Below are positions 43,942 through 55,570 of a DNA stretch of 64,000 nucleotides, piece after piece; within the stretch, counting starts at the first letter, position 1; each line of letters starts with the position of its first letter. A program made the translations under genes and the position numbers. The notes beneath the pieces are model-generated. The model ran no database searches. It saw only the letters and a program-made list of their open reading frames with translations, and was not told the origin of the DNA. The DNA is from Schistocephalus solidus (Eukaryota > Platyhelminthes > Cestoda > Diphyllobothriidea > Diphyllobothriidae). The stretch is from the NCBI GenBank assembly GCA_017591395.1, contig WEDG01004184.1:29475-93474 (forward strand). The letters run 5' to 3'.

Positions 43942-45165
43942 ACCACCGGAGGCTAAGCCACATCAGTGCACATTACTTACACCAAAACATAGACAACACC
44001 ATCACCATCATCATCATGTACCTGAGAATATCACGGTCTCCTAGAAACCGTGGCTTGGAAGGCTGCTAATCTGATGCTTGCACCAGACCAGGCTATCGGC
44101 CCAGTGTGTGTTGTGTGTGTCGATTGGCTGACCAGTGGACTGGGAGTCAGACGGCGATGGCTCCTCCATATCTCCTGATTAGTGAATCCTGGTGTGTGCG
44201 TTATGGGGTCCAGGTCGTGCTGTGGCGCGCGATGACGGGTACGCCGACCCGTCAGCCAATGCGCCCACTCCCATACCAGAAAACTCTATGTCTCGCACGG
44301 TGGTTTTGATTGTGGGGGTGGAGGAGAGAGTGAGGTCGACGGCTCCGGGCATGTTCCTCACTATAAACAAGCTAAAGCGCTTGAAACTATCACGGTGCGG
44401 TAAAAGCAGTGGCTTGAAAGGTTACCAACTGATGGGATAACTTGGACCGCGTGGTCAGCCCAATGTGTGTTTTGCGTGGAGTGGCTGACTGGCGGACTGA
44501 GAGTCAGGCTGCAACGGCTCCTTTTTAATGTGGTCTTTATTCACTCCCACTCCGTGGGATCCGAGCCAGATGTGGTGTTACGCACAGGGGTGGCTCCAGT
44601 CGTGCCAGCCACCTGCGCCCTCTCCCATCTCCGATCTTCTTGACTCTGTCATGACACCGGGCTCAGGTGGGGGAGGAGGAGAGAGTGTGGTAGATGCAGT
44701 GCAAAGTCTACTATCACTTTAAACTAAATCACGCGCATGTCACCGTCCCTGCAGCACCCTTCCGTGGAGCATACGGTGGACCCTCGTCAGACTTCGACGG
44801 TCGAACTGTCGTGTGATTATGTGGAGTGGCTGACTTGCGGACTGAGAGGCAGGATGCAATGGCTACTCCTTCATGTGGCCATGATTGCACTAGCACTCAG
44901 CTAGGATCCGAGCCGCACCTCCCTGTGTTGCTGTGTTCCTGTTTCGTGTTGGACCACAGTACATGGGCTTACGCCCTGTTACATCTCCAGCTTTCTTGAC
45001 TCTGTCTTGCCACCCTGGTCCAGTTCGAGTGCCAGAGAGTGAGATAGATGCGGGTGCACGTCTACGCTCACTCTAATCCAGCGCATTTCATTGTCCCTGC
45101 ATCACCCTACTGTGGAGCATATGGTGAAAATAGTTAAAATCGACGTTCGAACTGTCTTAAGAAGG
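43942..45165 (+). repeat. LINE-Z 3' UTR with three tandem-like modules
   Basis: Module starts near 44047 (ACCGTGGCTTGGAAGG), 44407 (AGTGGCTTGAAAGG) and 44815 (GTGGAGTGGCTGACTTGCGG, partial). The second and third end with near-identical GACGGTCGAACTGTC (44800-44812) and GACGTTCGAACTGTC (45140-45154), which is the 3' terminus of the family. Confidence 0.7.
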
Positions 45166-45169
45166 CTAT

Positions 45170-45300
45170 GGAGTTAAGATCTTCCCGGTGGTGTTGAGCA
45201 GTGAGATGCCTCTGTGGTTGTCACAGAATGGCTGGTTCCCCTTCACCTTGTTGAGATTCAATGGTCGTGTCCTTGAAATCTTGAAGAACCCGCCATCAGC
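45170..45300 (-). mobile_element. Small LINE-Z RT fragment
   Basis: Minus strand reads NKVKGNQPFCDNHRGISLLN followed by TTGKI, a piece of the N-terminal RT region, about 40 codons. Confidence 0.6.
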
Positions 45301-45359
45301 CGGCGGCCACCACGTTCAAAGCCACTATAAATTTTGTAATTCGGTGCACCGCTTAATGA

Positions 45360-45530
45360 GACTATCGATTGCAGTAAGGCTTCAGGATTATGAACTTTAC
45401 GTACTACATAGAGGCATAATGACATTGCCCACAACGACAAGGGAGACTAGAACGGTCATTTCTGGCTTATTATCCATAATTATCATCAGCCAGCCATACC
45501 CAACCCCAGATGTTGCGGCACCAGAGGTTT
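45360..45530 (-). mobile_element. SINE fragment with hammerhead core
   Basis: Minus-strand body of the SINE: GGGGTTGGGTATGGCTGG, CTGATGA, AATAAGCCAGAAATGACC, then TCTCCCTTGTCGTTGTGGG. The head is missing. Confidence 0.65.
45445..45495 (-). ncRNA. Hammerhead motif in SINE fragment, stem II altered
   Basis: Minus strand: stem I GGCTGG (45495-45490) pairs with CTAGTC (45450-45445) using two G-U pairs. CTGATGA (45489-45483) and GAAA (45462-45459) are intact. Stem II is replaced by a longer AT-rich segment that does not pair in register, so activity is doubtful. Confidence 0.45.
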
Positions 45531-45792
45531 AGAACTGAGAACATAATAAATGCTGCAGCGCCATAGAAAATAAATATGTTTTGCTTGGATTTTTAGATGC
45601 TCCGTCAATTTATCGCCCCGGTGACAGCTTCGATAGTGTTTTAGTTGTGGATCCGACGGTCTGGGATATCTGACTTAGAGCAAATAAACGCCATTTGTCT
45701 AAAAAATTTATTTCAATCACTAGAACTTCTAAATCAAAAGATGAAAAACCAGAGTCACTGCAAGACACAAAAGCTACTATATTTTTGCCTAC

Positions 45793-46012
45793 CTGTTTTT
45801 TGCTGGCAGAAAGAGTTCAGCAAACACGACCGAGGCTGAGTCGCTCACTCCTCCACAGGAGACGATGCCGCAGCCAAAACCGGCCGCAGCGTGTCCCCAG
45901 CGGGCGAGAAGACTGGAGGCAACCCGTCGCCACCGACCGGTCATGGGGTTGAATTCTACTACTGAAGTGGACAGCTTGTGGTTTACCTGTCCGCCGATCA
46001 CATAGGCTAGTC
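45793..46012 (-). CDS. Kelch-like protein, Kelch-repeat exon
   Basis: A 220-bp exon, minus strand. Acceptor ACATTCAG before 46012, donor GTAGGC after 45793 (exon end AAAAACAG). The frame reads GLAYVIGGQVNHKLSTSVVE, FNPMTGRWRRVASSLLARWG, HAAAGFGCGIVSCGGVSDSA, SVVFAELFLPAKNR. This is one full Kelch blade and the start of the next: the GG pair, then V-x-x-F-N-P, W, R-x-x-A. It completes the G codon left by the exon ending at 50883 (phase 1) and passes two bases (AG) to the exon starting at 32750 (phase 2). No stops. Probable part of a substrate-binding propeller. Confidence 0.85.
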
Positions 46013-46124
46013 CTGAATGTAGATATGATGTAGGAATTTGGCTCCAAAATGACATAAGCAAAAACAGTTAAATAATAAGCCGAAGTTTCCGTTTCATTCT
46101 CAAGATTTATTTGCCCATTTTTAC

Positions 46125-47330
46125 ACACAACAGTTCGGCCGTCGTGGTCCGACGAGGTCCACTGTATGCTCCACGGAAGGGTGGTGCAGGGACGGTGACT
46201 TTCGCGTGAATTATTTTAAAGTGATAGTAGACTTGCACTGCAGCTAACGCACTCTCTCCTCCTCCCCCACCTGAGCCCGGTATCATGACAAAGTCAAGAA
46301 GACCGGAGATGGGAAAGGGCGCAGGTGGCTGCACGACTGGAGCCGCCTCTGGGCGTACCACTACACCTGGCACGGATCCCATGGAGTCGGAGTGCCATAA
46401 AGGCCACATTAAGAAGGAGCCATTGCAGCCTCACTTTCAGTCCGCCAGTCAGCCACTCCTCACAAAACACACATTGGGCTGATCACGCGGTCCAAGTTAT
46501 CCCGTCAGTTGGCAACCTTCCAAGCTACGGCTCGCAACGTGATAGTTTCTAGCGCGTCAGATTTTTTATAGTGAGGAAAATGCGCTGAGACATCGACCTC
46601 ACTCACCCACTCACACACCCACTCACTCACTCACCCCACCCAGAAAATCAAACCACTGTCCGAGCCGGTCAGTTGTCTGATGCGGAAGTGGGCGCAGCTT
46701 CTGGTGACCTCGTCTACGTGTACAGCGTACACGACCTGGCCCCTCAAAGGCAAACACCAGGATTTCACACAACAGGGGTTAAACGGCTTACATCTCACAT
46801 GTGTGAGCTAGCCAGAGGTCACGTTAAGAAGGAGCCATCGCAACCTGACTCTCAGACCACCAGTCAGCCACTCCACACAACACACATTGGACTGTTTGCG
46901 AGGTCTGAGTGTAATTGTCAGTTTCACACACACACGACAGTTAGACCGGTGTTGATACAGTCAAGACGAGCCAATGCAGGACCATGCGCATTGTCTGACT
47001 AAGCTAAACAGTCCCATCTTCATGGACCACAAACGCCTAATTCGCGCAAACTGGGTCAAGATTTGGCACAACCAACTATTCATCCTAAAAGGATCGATTC
47101 GCCCCATCAATTGGCAACTTTCCAACCTAACACGTCTAGCTCACCGTGACAGGCTTAATGCTCATCAGATTGCTTATAGCGAGGAATATTGCCTGACTGC
47201 CGAGAAAACGCAGTCGCCAAAGTCGAACTCAACCTCTCTTAGCGTTCCCAGATATCAGTTCACTGTGCGGACTAGTCGGTCATCTAAGGAAAGGAATTGG
47301 GCACAAATGGCTGACAGAGGTAAGCAGCCC
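46125..47330 (-). mobile_element. LINE-Z 3'-UTR block with repeated modules
   Basis: Starts with CAACAGTTCGGCCGTCG (3' terminus, minus orientation), then the TGGTGCAGGGACGGTGACTT block, the GAGTCGGAGTGCCATAAAGG block and CCGTCAGTTGGCAACCTTCC (46501). A further related module starts near 47100 (CAATTGGCAACTTTCC). A CACT-rich microsatellite lies at 46598-46640. No coding part remains. Confidence 0.6.
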
Positions 47331-47339
47331 ATCTGCGCA

Positions 47340-48760
47340 TGACACACATAAAGAAGATTGAAGGAGTGAATGACGTCAATAGATTCTGCATAACTAGCTA
47401 CCTTTGAATTGTTCAACTTTGTTTCGCGAAAACAATGCTCCGTCCACAGTTTTCGCATAAGGTGGCGGTAGGCTGCTCGGATCTCACGCTTACGTGAGAG
47501 ACGCTTCGTCAGTGCCTGTGGAGGCTGGTGTGGGATGGGTTTGTGTGGGATGTGTGTGCGGGTGGGAAGATACGTTGGGGTGGGGTTTGGCTAGCGGTGA
47601 GCATGTGCATCCTCTGTGAAGTTGGGTATTAATCAAACGTTATCAAGTGACGGCTTTGCTGCACGATGGAAAGGACGTACGCAGTCCCTAATGTTTTTTT
47701 CATTAGCAATATAACGGCTATTCTACTTAAACCGATTAAAGACATCCTGCCTATACATGCTTCATTCAGCCGAATGTATGTGTTTAGACGGGGTTTAGGC
47801 GTACATTAATGAATATTGCCGTATGATGTGCTGCCACAAGCAAGTTTGACGAGTTCACGCTCAAAGCTCAACTCGCTCACCTACACAACTGTCCTCCCCC
47901 TCTTCATAGCTACCCGCATGGCAGAGCGTGTTTATTTGCTCATCAGATTTCAACCGTCTGCGCTGGTTTCTGATTGAACAGTTTGCATATTGATATGCAT
48001 TGACCTTACGCAGTTAAAGAAGAATAGGTCGTGAGATTGGATGACGTCTTTACGTTCTGCATAGTTCGTCGCGTTTGACTCGTTCAAATTAGTTTAGGTG
48101 AAACAACGGTTACACACCAGTTTTCGCATAATGGGGCGCGCTAGCTGGATCTCAGATGCAGTAGAATGCCACAGGAGCCCCATTGACAAGGCGACGAAGA
48201 GCACGCTTCCCACTAACGTCTCGTCCGTGTCTGTGGAGGGTTGTACGGGGCTCGTTCGTGTGTGATGTATGTAATGGTGGGGATATGTGTGGTCATGGAG
48301 TTTGATTAGAACTGATTTAGCACACATTTTTGCGGAGGCGCACGTGACTGCGGAGGCCCATGACTTGACTGAATATGCTTAGGTAGTATGGTCAGACAAG
48401 GTGACTACGAAGGGTTGACGCTCCTGACAGCAGCAGCGCAGTCGATTTACAAGTAACCGACCATGAGCAGTGACAGTATGGGCCAGCTAGGTTAATAACT
48501 GTGTTTTTGGTGGCTATAGCGATGCTGCTTTAGGTGACAAAGCTGGTGGAATGGGACTGGGTAGTGTTGGAGATGTTATAATTTTTGAACGGGCGAGGAA
48601 GGCTTAGCATGTCGACCTTTCGATGAAGTTTATTGTCTTGCATGTAAATATGTTCCAGTAGGCTCATGCATTGATTGAATTTGCGTGTACAGTGTGGTCG
48701 GGTGAGGCGGATATGGCGTGTGATGTAGACCAGTGCGCAACTTCCAGGCTCTATCATTAC
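47340..48760 (-). mobile_element. Diverged LINE-Z-like zinc-finger tail and 3' UTR
   Basis: Minus strand 48720-48590 has RPHCTRKFNQCMSLLEHIYM, a degraded C2H2 finger of LINE-Z type (first Cys lost). Weaker finger remnants follow down to 48310 (VMGLRSHVRLRKN). The 3' part contains a direct repeat pair, 47345-47600 and 48010-48270 (TTTTCGCATAA, GTCTGTGGAGG/GCCTGTGGAGG). One member has a hairpin TCTCACG-CTTA-CGTGAGA at 47482-47499. Confidence 0.45.
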
Positions 48761-48820
48761 CTCATGATCAAATTAAAGGGAAGAAACAGAGAGCTTTGCA
48801 TTGATTTAAGTCTTCATAAA

Positions 48821-48846
48821 AGAAGAAGAAGAAGAAGAAGAAGAAA
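48821..48846 (+). repeat. AGA/GAA trinucleotide microsatellite
   Basis: About nine tandem AGA units. It lies just downstream (minus sense) of a Penelope-type hammerhead motif; a similar GAA-rich stretch accompanies the decayed motif at 30070. Confidence 0.85.
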
Positions 48847-48870
48847 AGGCAATCACAAGAACATGGTTTT

Positions 48871-48922
48871 TATTAGCCTGATGTTTCGGATTCTCCCTCA
48901 AATCCATCATCAGAGACAGTCG
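48871..48922 (-). ncRNA. Penelope-type hammerhead ribozyme motif
   Basis: Minus strand: CTGATGA (48913-48907), stem II GGATT paired with AATCC around a TGAGGGAG loop (within 48906-48888), GAAAC (48887-48883), then ATC (48882-48880) and AGGCTAATA. Stem I is short: GTCT (48917-48914) can pair with AGGC (48879-48876) with one G-U. The order CTGATGA, GAAAC, N-TC, AGGC is what Penelope-like terminal repeats carry. No Penelope coding sequence is adjacent, so it is a solo remnant. Confidence 0.6.
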
Positions 48923-50590
48923 CAGAAAGTGTGATAGAGGCAAAAGGTGGGCAGTATTTATAATATGTAGTGGCTACGCGATCACATGTGTACTACAATG
49001 ATTAGCTCTCGCGATCACCGCTAGGGGTCGTACTTGATGTGAAGATAACTTGGGCGTTCGCATCCGAGTTGTTGCTGGCCGTCTCTATGTGCTAGACCAA
49101 AGTTTAAATTCATGTTTTGGGCAAAGGGACCCCTAGCAGTCCGCCCGACACTGGGGTTCGGGACTGAGGATGTGGTAGTCATAGTTGACTAGAGATGAGA
49201 AATTAGCTCTGACTGCTTCCCCGATTGACGCCACTATAGAAAATGCCGTCGTATCACAATTTCTATGCACCATATGAATAGCGTTCCCTGCGTAAGAGCG
49301 TCCTCACGCTAATTACCGAATCTTTTGGAATTTAGCCTAGCATTACGGGCTACAATAGAGGTATATGGATGTGTATTACTGTGTAACTACTGCAGAATTC
49401 GCACATGACATCTCCTAGAAAGTTGCCCGCATCCATACTTTTCAGATAAAACTCTACATTGTAACCTTGAAAACCGCATGAGCCCGTAAACAGGAGCACT
49501 TCGACTTCTAGGCTTAGATCGAATACCAAGCGCTGAATGCGCCACGGTATTGGCTGAATGAAAACATTTGATGCATTCTCCAATAATTACAAGCAACTTC
49601 TATACTGTGCCACCGCAACGCCAAACACCACGCCTCGCGCACTTCAGACACAGCAACGTTGCAGATTGGGTAAAATAGGAGGCTTTAATGGAAGATGAGG
49701 GAAGAGGCAAGTACCACCTGCTATTATACAGCCCCAAGCACCATTTGATTGTAGCCAGTAACCTAGAGCCTATGCTGGTAAATTGAATAAACTAGGAAAT
49801 GGGAGTAAATTCGGGTAAGCACCTTATGAAAAACCCGGTGAACTCGGTGGGATTCGAACGTCCTACAGGAAGGGCTTGATTTTAGCCAACCTAGAGGCCC
49901 CAGCAGGAGCTATGAGTCTAAGAAAATATTGATCAACTCATGCGCCAGCCGCCAATATTGTTTAACAATGCTGCTTGCTCAAGAAGAATCCCCTAAAAAA
50001 TCAATCGAGACCCCACCAGATGCCTACCAGGCTCAATTAATTAAGTTGTATTCGGTCAGAGTTTGATATATTTCCTTTGGGTAAATTGTAAAAACTCGGC
50101 GGCCGCAGTAGAAGGAGAACCCGTGACAGCAAGGGCAATATTTAATCTTTCCGTGGCCAAATCGATATAACCCTCTTCAATGATTGTCCACAGACGGACA
50201 AAGCTCAGATGCACGCCTCTACCTCCCGCTCGGTTTGAATACGCCAATGGCTGACAACCGACTAACTAGAACGATTTCAATCCCTGCCTGCTTGGCTGTT
50301 TTACATACTCCCGGCTGCAGCAGAGGTTGTCAAATTAACTGTGCTTCCTTGACCTTGCATTTGGAAACCTCCTTTTTTTGCACATCTCACATCGATTAAT
50401 CAAGATAACAGCAGACAGCTGCCTCGGGTGCTGTAGTCACGAGCGCATCACTCACTGGCTCAGTTTGTCAATACTAGAACAATGCATAATCGCAGGCAAA
50501 CCGTTGAGACACCCGCTCCTCATGCGGGTGTCTCAACCAATAAGAAATCTCTCCAGAAACGAAGCGCAATTTTAACAAGAACATGCGATA
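48923..50590. other. No gene seen; one possible SINE B-box
   Basis: Intron-like DNA. The minus strand has CGTTCGAATCC at 49860-49850, a good B-box, but no clear A-box; it may be a tRNA-derived SINE remnant (about 49840-49930). Otherwise unassigned. Confidence 0.3.
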
Positions 50591-50770
50591 ATTCAATTTT
50601 AGAGTTGAGCACTGTCCACCACGTGCTGCAGCAGGCTGTAAGCAAATGCGGTGACTGGCGCACGAGTTAGCTTTGAGTGATAGTAGACTTATGTTGCATC
50701 TAGCGCACTCTCTCGTCCCTTACCCGCCAGTGCCCGATGCCATGAAGACTGGAGTCGGGTGCAGGTGGCA
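50591..50770 (-). mobile_element. LINE-Z 3'-UTR end fragment
   Basis: Contains CCACCACGTGCTGCAGCAGG, then GAGTTAGCTTTGAGTGATAG and GCGCACTCTCTC, the minus-oriented 3' end of LINE-Z, diverged. Confidence 0.5.
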
Positions 50771-50882
50771 GGTACGGTGAAGTCCGCGTCCAAGCCTACT
50801 ACCACGCTCTTGGACCCACCAAAAAACTGACAAACACGTAGATAACTTGCAAGGTACGGAAGCGAAGAGGCTAAAAACGTAC

Positions 50883-51096
50883 CATTTAGGGCAACCATTT
50901 GTGAAACGTCGCGTTGTTTCATTACTGCAAGGGGATGTTGGGAGCCTGAAGTTGGTTGTACTGTCTGGACAGACCATTGTACGTCATCAGGAGAATACTC
51001 TCCCACCAGAAGAAGACATTTCCTTGAGCGTTTTAAACAGGGTTGATTCAATCGGACGGCAGTACCTTTTTCAGCATTTTTCGAAGATTTGATTGA
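50883..51096 (-). CDS. Kelch-like protein, Kelch-repeat exon (first visible blade)
   Basis: A 214-bp exon, minus strand. Acceptor GGAACTTCTACAG before 51096, strong donor GTACGT after 50883. The frame reads KRSRKCLLLVGEYSPDDVQW, SVQTVQPTSGSQHPLAVMKQ, RDVSQMVALNG. This is the first Kelch blade of a KLHL protein: L-x-x-x-G-G at the start (here VGE), a P-x-S-G-S block, then M-x-x-x-R-x-x. It is diverged: the second Gly and the conserved Trp are replaced. It ends one base into the G codon completed by GA at 46012, giving LNG-LAYVIGG, the usual second-blade start. Intron length to that exon is about 4.9 kb. Confidence 0.75.
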
Positions 51097-52330
51097 CTGT
51101 AGAAGTTCCCTAAAATAAATGGCTTTGGTTTAAGTGGTCTCATCTGTTGAAGTGATGCTTTGGAATGTTTTCCAATATCGAAAACTGTCAGCCGCCTAGA
51201 AGTACCGAATCAGCCAGCACTTCCAACAAGAGCAAAATGGTATTCCTATCACATTTTTTTCATAAACACTACTATTCATCCCTTAAATGTAAAAGAGCCA
51301 TTTGCACTGTTGTTCCTATCAGCATCGAAATGAGTTAACCTTCGTGCTTTTTGGTATCTTTTCCTCCAAACGTTTCGGTCATCTATTCCTTTTATTCATC
51401 AATCCTCATACAGAAGGCTTGAAGGCTGATCGCTAGGACTTCCTTAATCTAAGTGTTTTAATACGCCTTTCTTAGCTGAGATCTGAGAGCAATTTCCATA
51501 AAATTGAAAGTTTATGCAGCTATTGATAACAAAGGAAATGGTACTCTCGCTTGAAGACGAAATAATCTTAAGAGGTGTTAATTATATGGCTCCGTTTAGT
51601 TGCTGCTGCAGTGTAGCGATCGATTACCGTCGGTCTGAGATATGGGCCGAAAAATAAACATAGGTAACAAATCTTTAATCACAGACAGCTCGGAATAATC
51701 TGATATGGAAGAGTATTTGTTTAAACTTTCAGGATTGGTAATTGCGGATCCGTTTAAACAGTAGATGCGAATGAATCTTCCCTGCTTGCTCATTTGCCGA
51801 ACCCACTGCTGAAAGCTAAATCTGATGAGATATATATTAACCCCTCATTGGGTTGTTTATCATCAACTGACTACAGGAGACTGGTTCCCTACTCCCAATG
51901 CACAGAGAATAAACTGACCACATATTCAAGTCCAGCAAAAAAAAAAACATTGTATGTTGGGCAGTTTGTTAACTGACAAACTATTACCCAAGGAGTGGTG
52001 TATAGATGTCAGTTCTATCAAACCATTCACAGAACTCCCTCCGCTTTATCAAGTCCGGAAAAATGACCTGAAGATCAGAGAATAGTAATGAAGTTGACTG
52101 GCAGTTCCTGCATTATCGTTAGTCAGGTCAACTATTCGTAAGGTCGGCTGTCACCTTATTAAGACTCTGTGGGCAGCAGAACATCTTGAGATTCACCTTG
52201 CCGTTAAAAAGAATGTCACCAGACAATTTGTATACATATACAGGCGTAATCTCTATAGAGATATTTATTTCTTACAATGCACTCTTCCAACTGTATTGTA
52301 CCATGGTTGCAGATATTGCAACAGTATGTA
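51097..52330. other. Intron sequence, no gene seen
   Basis: Between the first Kelch exon and the Gypsy element. No further BACK or Kelch exon was found, although the end of the BACK domain should be encoded somewhere upstream of 51096. Confidence 0.35.
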
Positions 52331-52460
52331 GTTTACACTGCAATAAAAAATGAAAAAAGGCCACTTACCTGTAATTTGACTTTAGTGCTAATCTGTTCTT
52401 AAATTTATTAGCCTATGTAGAAGACGCAACTGGAGACCAGTCCTGGTAGTTGCGCAGTAT
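52331..52460 (+). repeat. Repeat flanking the Gypsy element (left)
   Basis: TACACTGCAATAAAAAATG, the GACTTTAGTGCTAATC block and CTGGAGACCAGTCCT resemble, in the same order, 57162-57255 and 57465-57500 on the other side of the element, where 210 bp separate the two parts. Confidence 0.45.
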
Positions 52461-52880
52461 TGTAACGGACCTGAACTACCCGTGTTGTTTTAATCAGACC
52501 CTCTTCCGTTTTTGTAGACGGGCTGTAAAAATCGACACGCACCAACTATCGGACACGCCGCCGCCGCTCGATAAGTCGTTCCTATCTATTGCCCCTTCAT
52601 CGTTTAAACTTTATTCGCTTTCTATTTATCGTATTATTTACATTCATTATATCGATATTATTCGTTCACATATACTGTACACATCGCCTTAACTTATCCC
52701 ATATATACCATCGTTATATTGATAACTTGGTTATTTATCGTTCGCATTATTATGTCGGAAATGTCCGGGTCTTCAGAGGACACAGTTTCGAAGGATACTT
52801 TCTTGAAGAAAGATACCGAACTATACCCGCAACCCAGTAGTCCCGCTTCGTCCCCATCGCCGAATCGGTCGGACGCTACA
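52461..52880 (+). mobile_element. Probable 5' LTR of a Ty3/Gypsy element
   Basis: Starts TGTAACGGACC and ends GCTACA (TG...CA), followed after one base by TGGTGGCAGCG, a possible primer-binding site. It contains a TATA-like CATATATACC near 52700. I cannot find a matching 3' LTR after the integrase, so the borders rest on the motifs alone. An alternative is that a gag frame beginning with MSEMSGSSED (52752) makes part of this coding. Confidence 0.45.
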
Positions 52881-53812
52881 ATGGTGGCAGCGATAACCGG
52901 ACCCTACTCCCCTCCAGTTATTCCACACAATCCTCTCCCCAACCTCGACCAACCCCTCAACCCAGAGTGTCCCACGCAGATCCCCTCCTCGCACGAGGAC
53001 CCTATGACGCCGGACACAACATCCGCGACTGGTTGGTCGAACTGTCCTTTTTCCTTGTTGACCTTGCCCCTGCCGACCACACGAGATATATGTTACGGTT
53101 CCTCACACCCCCACCCGTAAGTTGGCGATGACTTCCGGAATTTCCCTCCACACGCCCTTCAATACAGCCCAGGAAATACTACTTTCATTATTCGACAGCC
53201 AAAGTTCCTCCACAGCAGCCGGCGAGCGACTGTACAGCCTCCGTCAAACGCAACAAACCGGCGACGAGTTCGCCAACGAGTTAATACAACTGGCACGTCG
53301 CGCCTTTCCCAACTTACCCCCAAGCGATCGCGATGACCTAGTGCTCGACCGTTTCACATCTGGTCTCCGAGATCACGCAGTCGTAAATCACTTCACCCTC
53401 AACCCGCCTACAAACCTGACCGCTGCACTGCAACTCTGCCGGCGGTATGACAGCTGCAAAATCCAAGACATAACCCCGAACCCCTGCAACCCCACCCCAA
53501 TGGACCAGACCTATATTTTACCCCCTTCCACATCCACGCGGCCACCGGATACCCGACCACCTACCAAAAGAACAACGCTCCCACTGCGTTTCCCCAACCA
53601 CAACCCAGGGTGCCCATACTGCGCAGCATATGGACCCCACGCACGTCATTGCGGACACAACTCTCCCCGTAAGTACCCGTTCATTAACTCTACCCATGTT
53701 AATCAAACCAGTCCTGTGTCTGCATTTACTGTTCCACTGCTCCTCGACAACCACACGGTCCACACGCTTGTCGATACTGGAGCTAACGTATCCCTAGTAA
53801 CTCCCCCTTAAC
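52881..53812 (+). CDS. gag: Gypsy gag and protease start
   Basis: Gag with a matrix/capsid-like region. A first frame (to 53120) shifts to a second (53122-53811), which reads LFDSQSSSTAAGERLYSLRQ and TGDEFANELIQLARRAFPNL, the capsid major-homology-like area of Gypsy gags, then DRFTSGLRDHAVVNHF. A single zinc knuckle-like CPYCAAYGPHARHC lies near 53610. The protease follows: VHTLVDTGANVSLV with the DTGA active site (53760-53800). A stop at 53811 is followed by more protease in another frame (NDSHVTHDVLVTPSS, HLVLG-stop-DI, about 53920-54000). Gag would form the particle, and protease would cut the polyprotein. Frameshifts make this copy doubtful as an active unit. Confidence 0.75.
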
Positions 53813-54367
53813 CTTCCCCAGCATTTGCTTAGTCAAATAGAACCATTGCCCACACCCCAAAATCTCCGAGCGGCAAATGGTACCTCGATACCTATTTCCG
53901 GAACCATCACGTTACAAGTAGTCGTCAACGATTCCCATGTAACCCACGACGTCTTAGTGACACCCAGCAGCTCGTGACACCTCGTCCTTGGATAAGACAT
54001 TCTCACGACACATGACTGCATCGTCTACGCCCGCGACCGACGGTTATCATTAGCCCCGCACACCCACCTGACTACCCCAGCAACCTCTTGCGACGATCCC
54101 GACCGCGTGTATAATGCTGTCCTGTCAGCAACCACTTTCAACCCCACACCTTTAGATGAAATCCTTCCCCTCCTCCCTCTCAGTAGGCACCGTAGCACAT
54201 TCACAACTAAGGAACCTACTCACCTCTTTCGCCGAACTCTTCACATGGTCCATGGACACAATCGGCCGTACACACCTAGTGCAGCACACAATCGACACCG
54301 GCGAAGCACACCGATCTGGTAACCCCCACGATGGATCCCGGTACGGTACCGCGACGAATGTGAAAAA

Positions 54368-55570
54368 ATGCTGGACGAGTTGTTGGAGGCTAAAATCATC
54401 CGGCCTTCTTCATCTCCTTGGGCATCCCCCATAGCTTTAGTACCCAAGAAAGACGGCTCCCTACGCCTATGCATAGACTATCGCCGACTGAACGCCGTGA
54501 CGGTACGCGATTCATTTTCACTCCCACGTTTAGACGATACCCTCGACGCGCTTGGCAACGCCGCCTGGTTTTCTACTCTTGACCTCAAATCCGAGTACTG
54601 GCAAGTTGAGATCCATCCCAATTACCGCCACAAAACTGTCTTTACTGTTCCCCAAGGCCTATTTGAATTCCAAACACTACCCTTCGGACTCTGGAATGCC
54701 GCTGCAACCTTCCAACATCTCATGTACCGTGTCCTAAGGCCCCTTATTCCGTATAAATACCTCGTCTACTTAGACGATATTATCGTTTTTGGGCGCTCCA
54801 CAAAGGAACACAATGACAACCTACGAGAGGTACTTGAGGCCCTCCAGGACGCAGGCCTCACACTCAACCCGACGAAATGTCTCTTCCTCTGGGCTGAAGT
54901 ACAATTCATAGGACTCCTAATCTCCCCTGGATATATTTCCCCCCTACCTGGCCGCGTACAACGGGTACGCACCTGGCCGACACCCACGACCCCGGCAGAA
55001 CTACGCAGTTTCCTAGGTCTAGTATCGTACTACAGACGTTTCATACGCAACTGCGCCCATACTGCAAGCCCACTCCACAAACTCACCGAAAAAGGTAGAG
55101 AGTTCGTGTGGTCAGACGACTGCGCTCAAGCTTTCAATGATTTACGAACTGCTCTGTGTTCTGCCCCATTGCTCGCCCTCCCGAATGTTGACAAGGACGC
55201 ACCCTCATTCATCCTAGACACAGACGCCAGTGGGTACGCCATCGGCGCAGTTCTGTCACAAACCGATGCAGAAAACGTCGAACACCCTATTTGTTTCGCC
55301 AGTAACAGCCTAACAAAAACACAGCGCCGGTACTGCACGTTCCGCGGAGAACTGTTAGCTATCGTAGGATTCCTCCGTCAGTTTAAACATCTACTGATCG
55401 GCAAACGTTTTATTCTACGCACAGACCACCGAACATTACAGTGGTTGGGCTCATTTAAGGACCCCATGGACCAACTCGCACGCTGGCAAGAATTCCTGCA
55501 GGACTTTGACTTTCACTGCCAGTACCGCCCAGGGCAAAAGCACGGCAACGCAGATGCGCTGTCAAGGTAA
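54368..55570 (+). CDS. pol: Gypsy pol: reverse transcriptase and RNase H
   Basis: A 400-codon uninterrupted frame. [41 protein letters not shown], motif [34 protein letters not shown], motif [13 protein letters not shown]. Connection: [19 protein letters not shown]. RNase [69 protein letters not shown]. It makes cDNA and removes RNA from hybrids. A TAA directly after ALSR (55568-55570) breaks the polyprotein, since the same frame continues with PQSDDHTTDE. The G of the usual DLKSGYW is E here, a possible lesion. Confidence 0.9.
   Translation: MLDELLEAKIIRPSSSPWASPIALVPKKDGSLRLCIDYRRLNAVTVRDSFSLPRLDDTLDALGNAAWFSTLDLKSEYWQVEIHPNYRHKTVFTVPQGLFEFQTLPFGLWNAAATFQHLMYRVLRPLIPYKYLVYLDDIIVFGRSTKEHNDNLREVLEALQDAGLTLNPTKCLFLWAEVQFIGLLISPGYISPLPGRVQRVRTWPTPTTPAELRSFLGLVSYYRRFIRNCAHTASPLHKLTEKGREFVWSDDCAQAFNDLRTALCSAPLLALPNVDKDAPSFILDTDASGYAIGAVLSQTDAENVEHPICFASNSLTKTQRRYCTFRGELLAIVGFLRQFKHLLIGKRFILRTDHRTLQWLGSFKDPMDQLARWQEFLQDFDFHCQYRPGQKHGNADALSR

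Larger units (their letters stand above)
41379..45165 (+). mobile_element. LINE-Z copy E, 5'-truncated, best-preserved RT
   Basis: Starts at the edge of the palindrome inside the linker (HFRSVLNCPSTIF) and runs through RT, C-terminal region and five-finger tail to the stop at 43941, then a 3' UTR with three module copies to about 45165. This is the most informative copy for the protein order. Confidence 0.8.

Noticed and set aside
46598..46640. CRISPR-like or satellite array
   Set aside because: Only a CACT-rich microsatellite; no spacers or repeat units of useful length.
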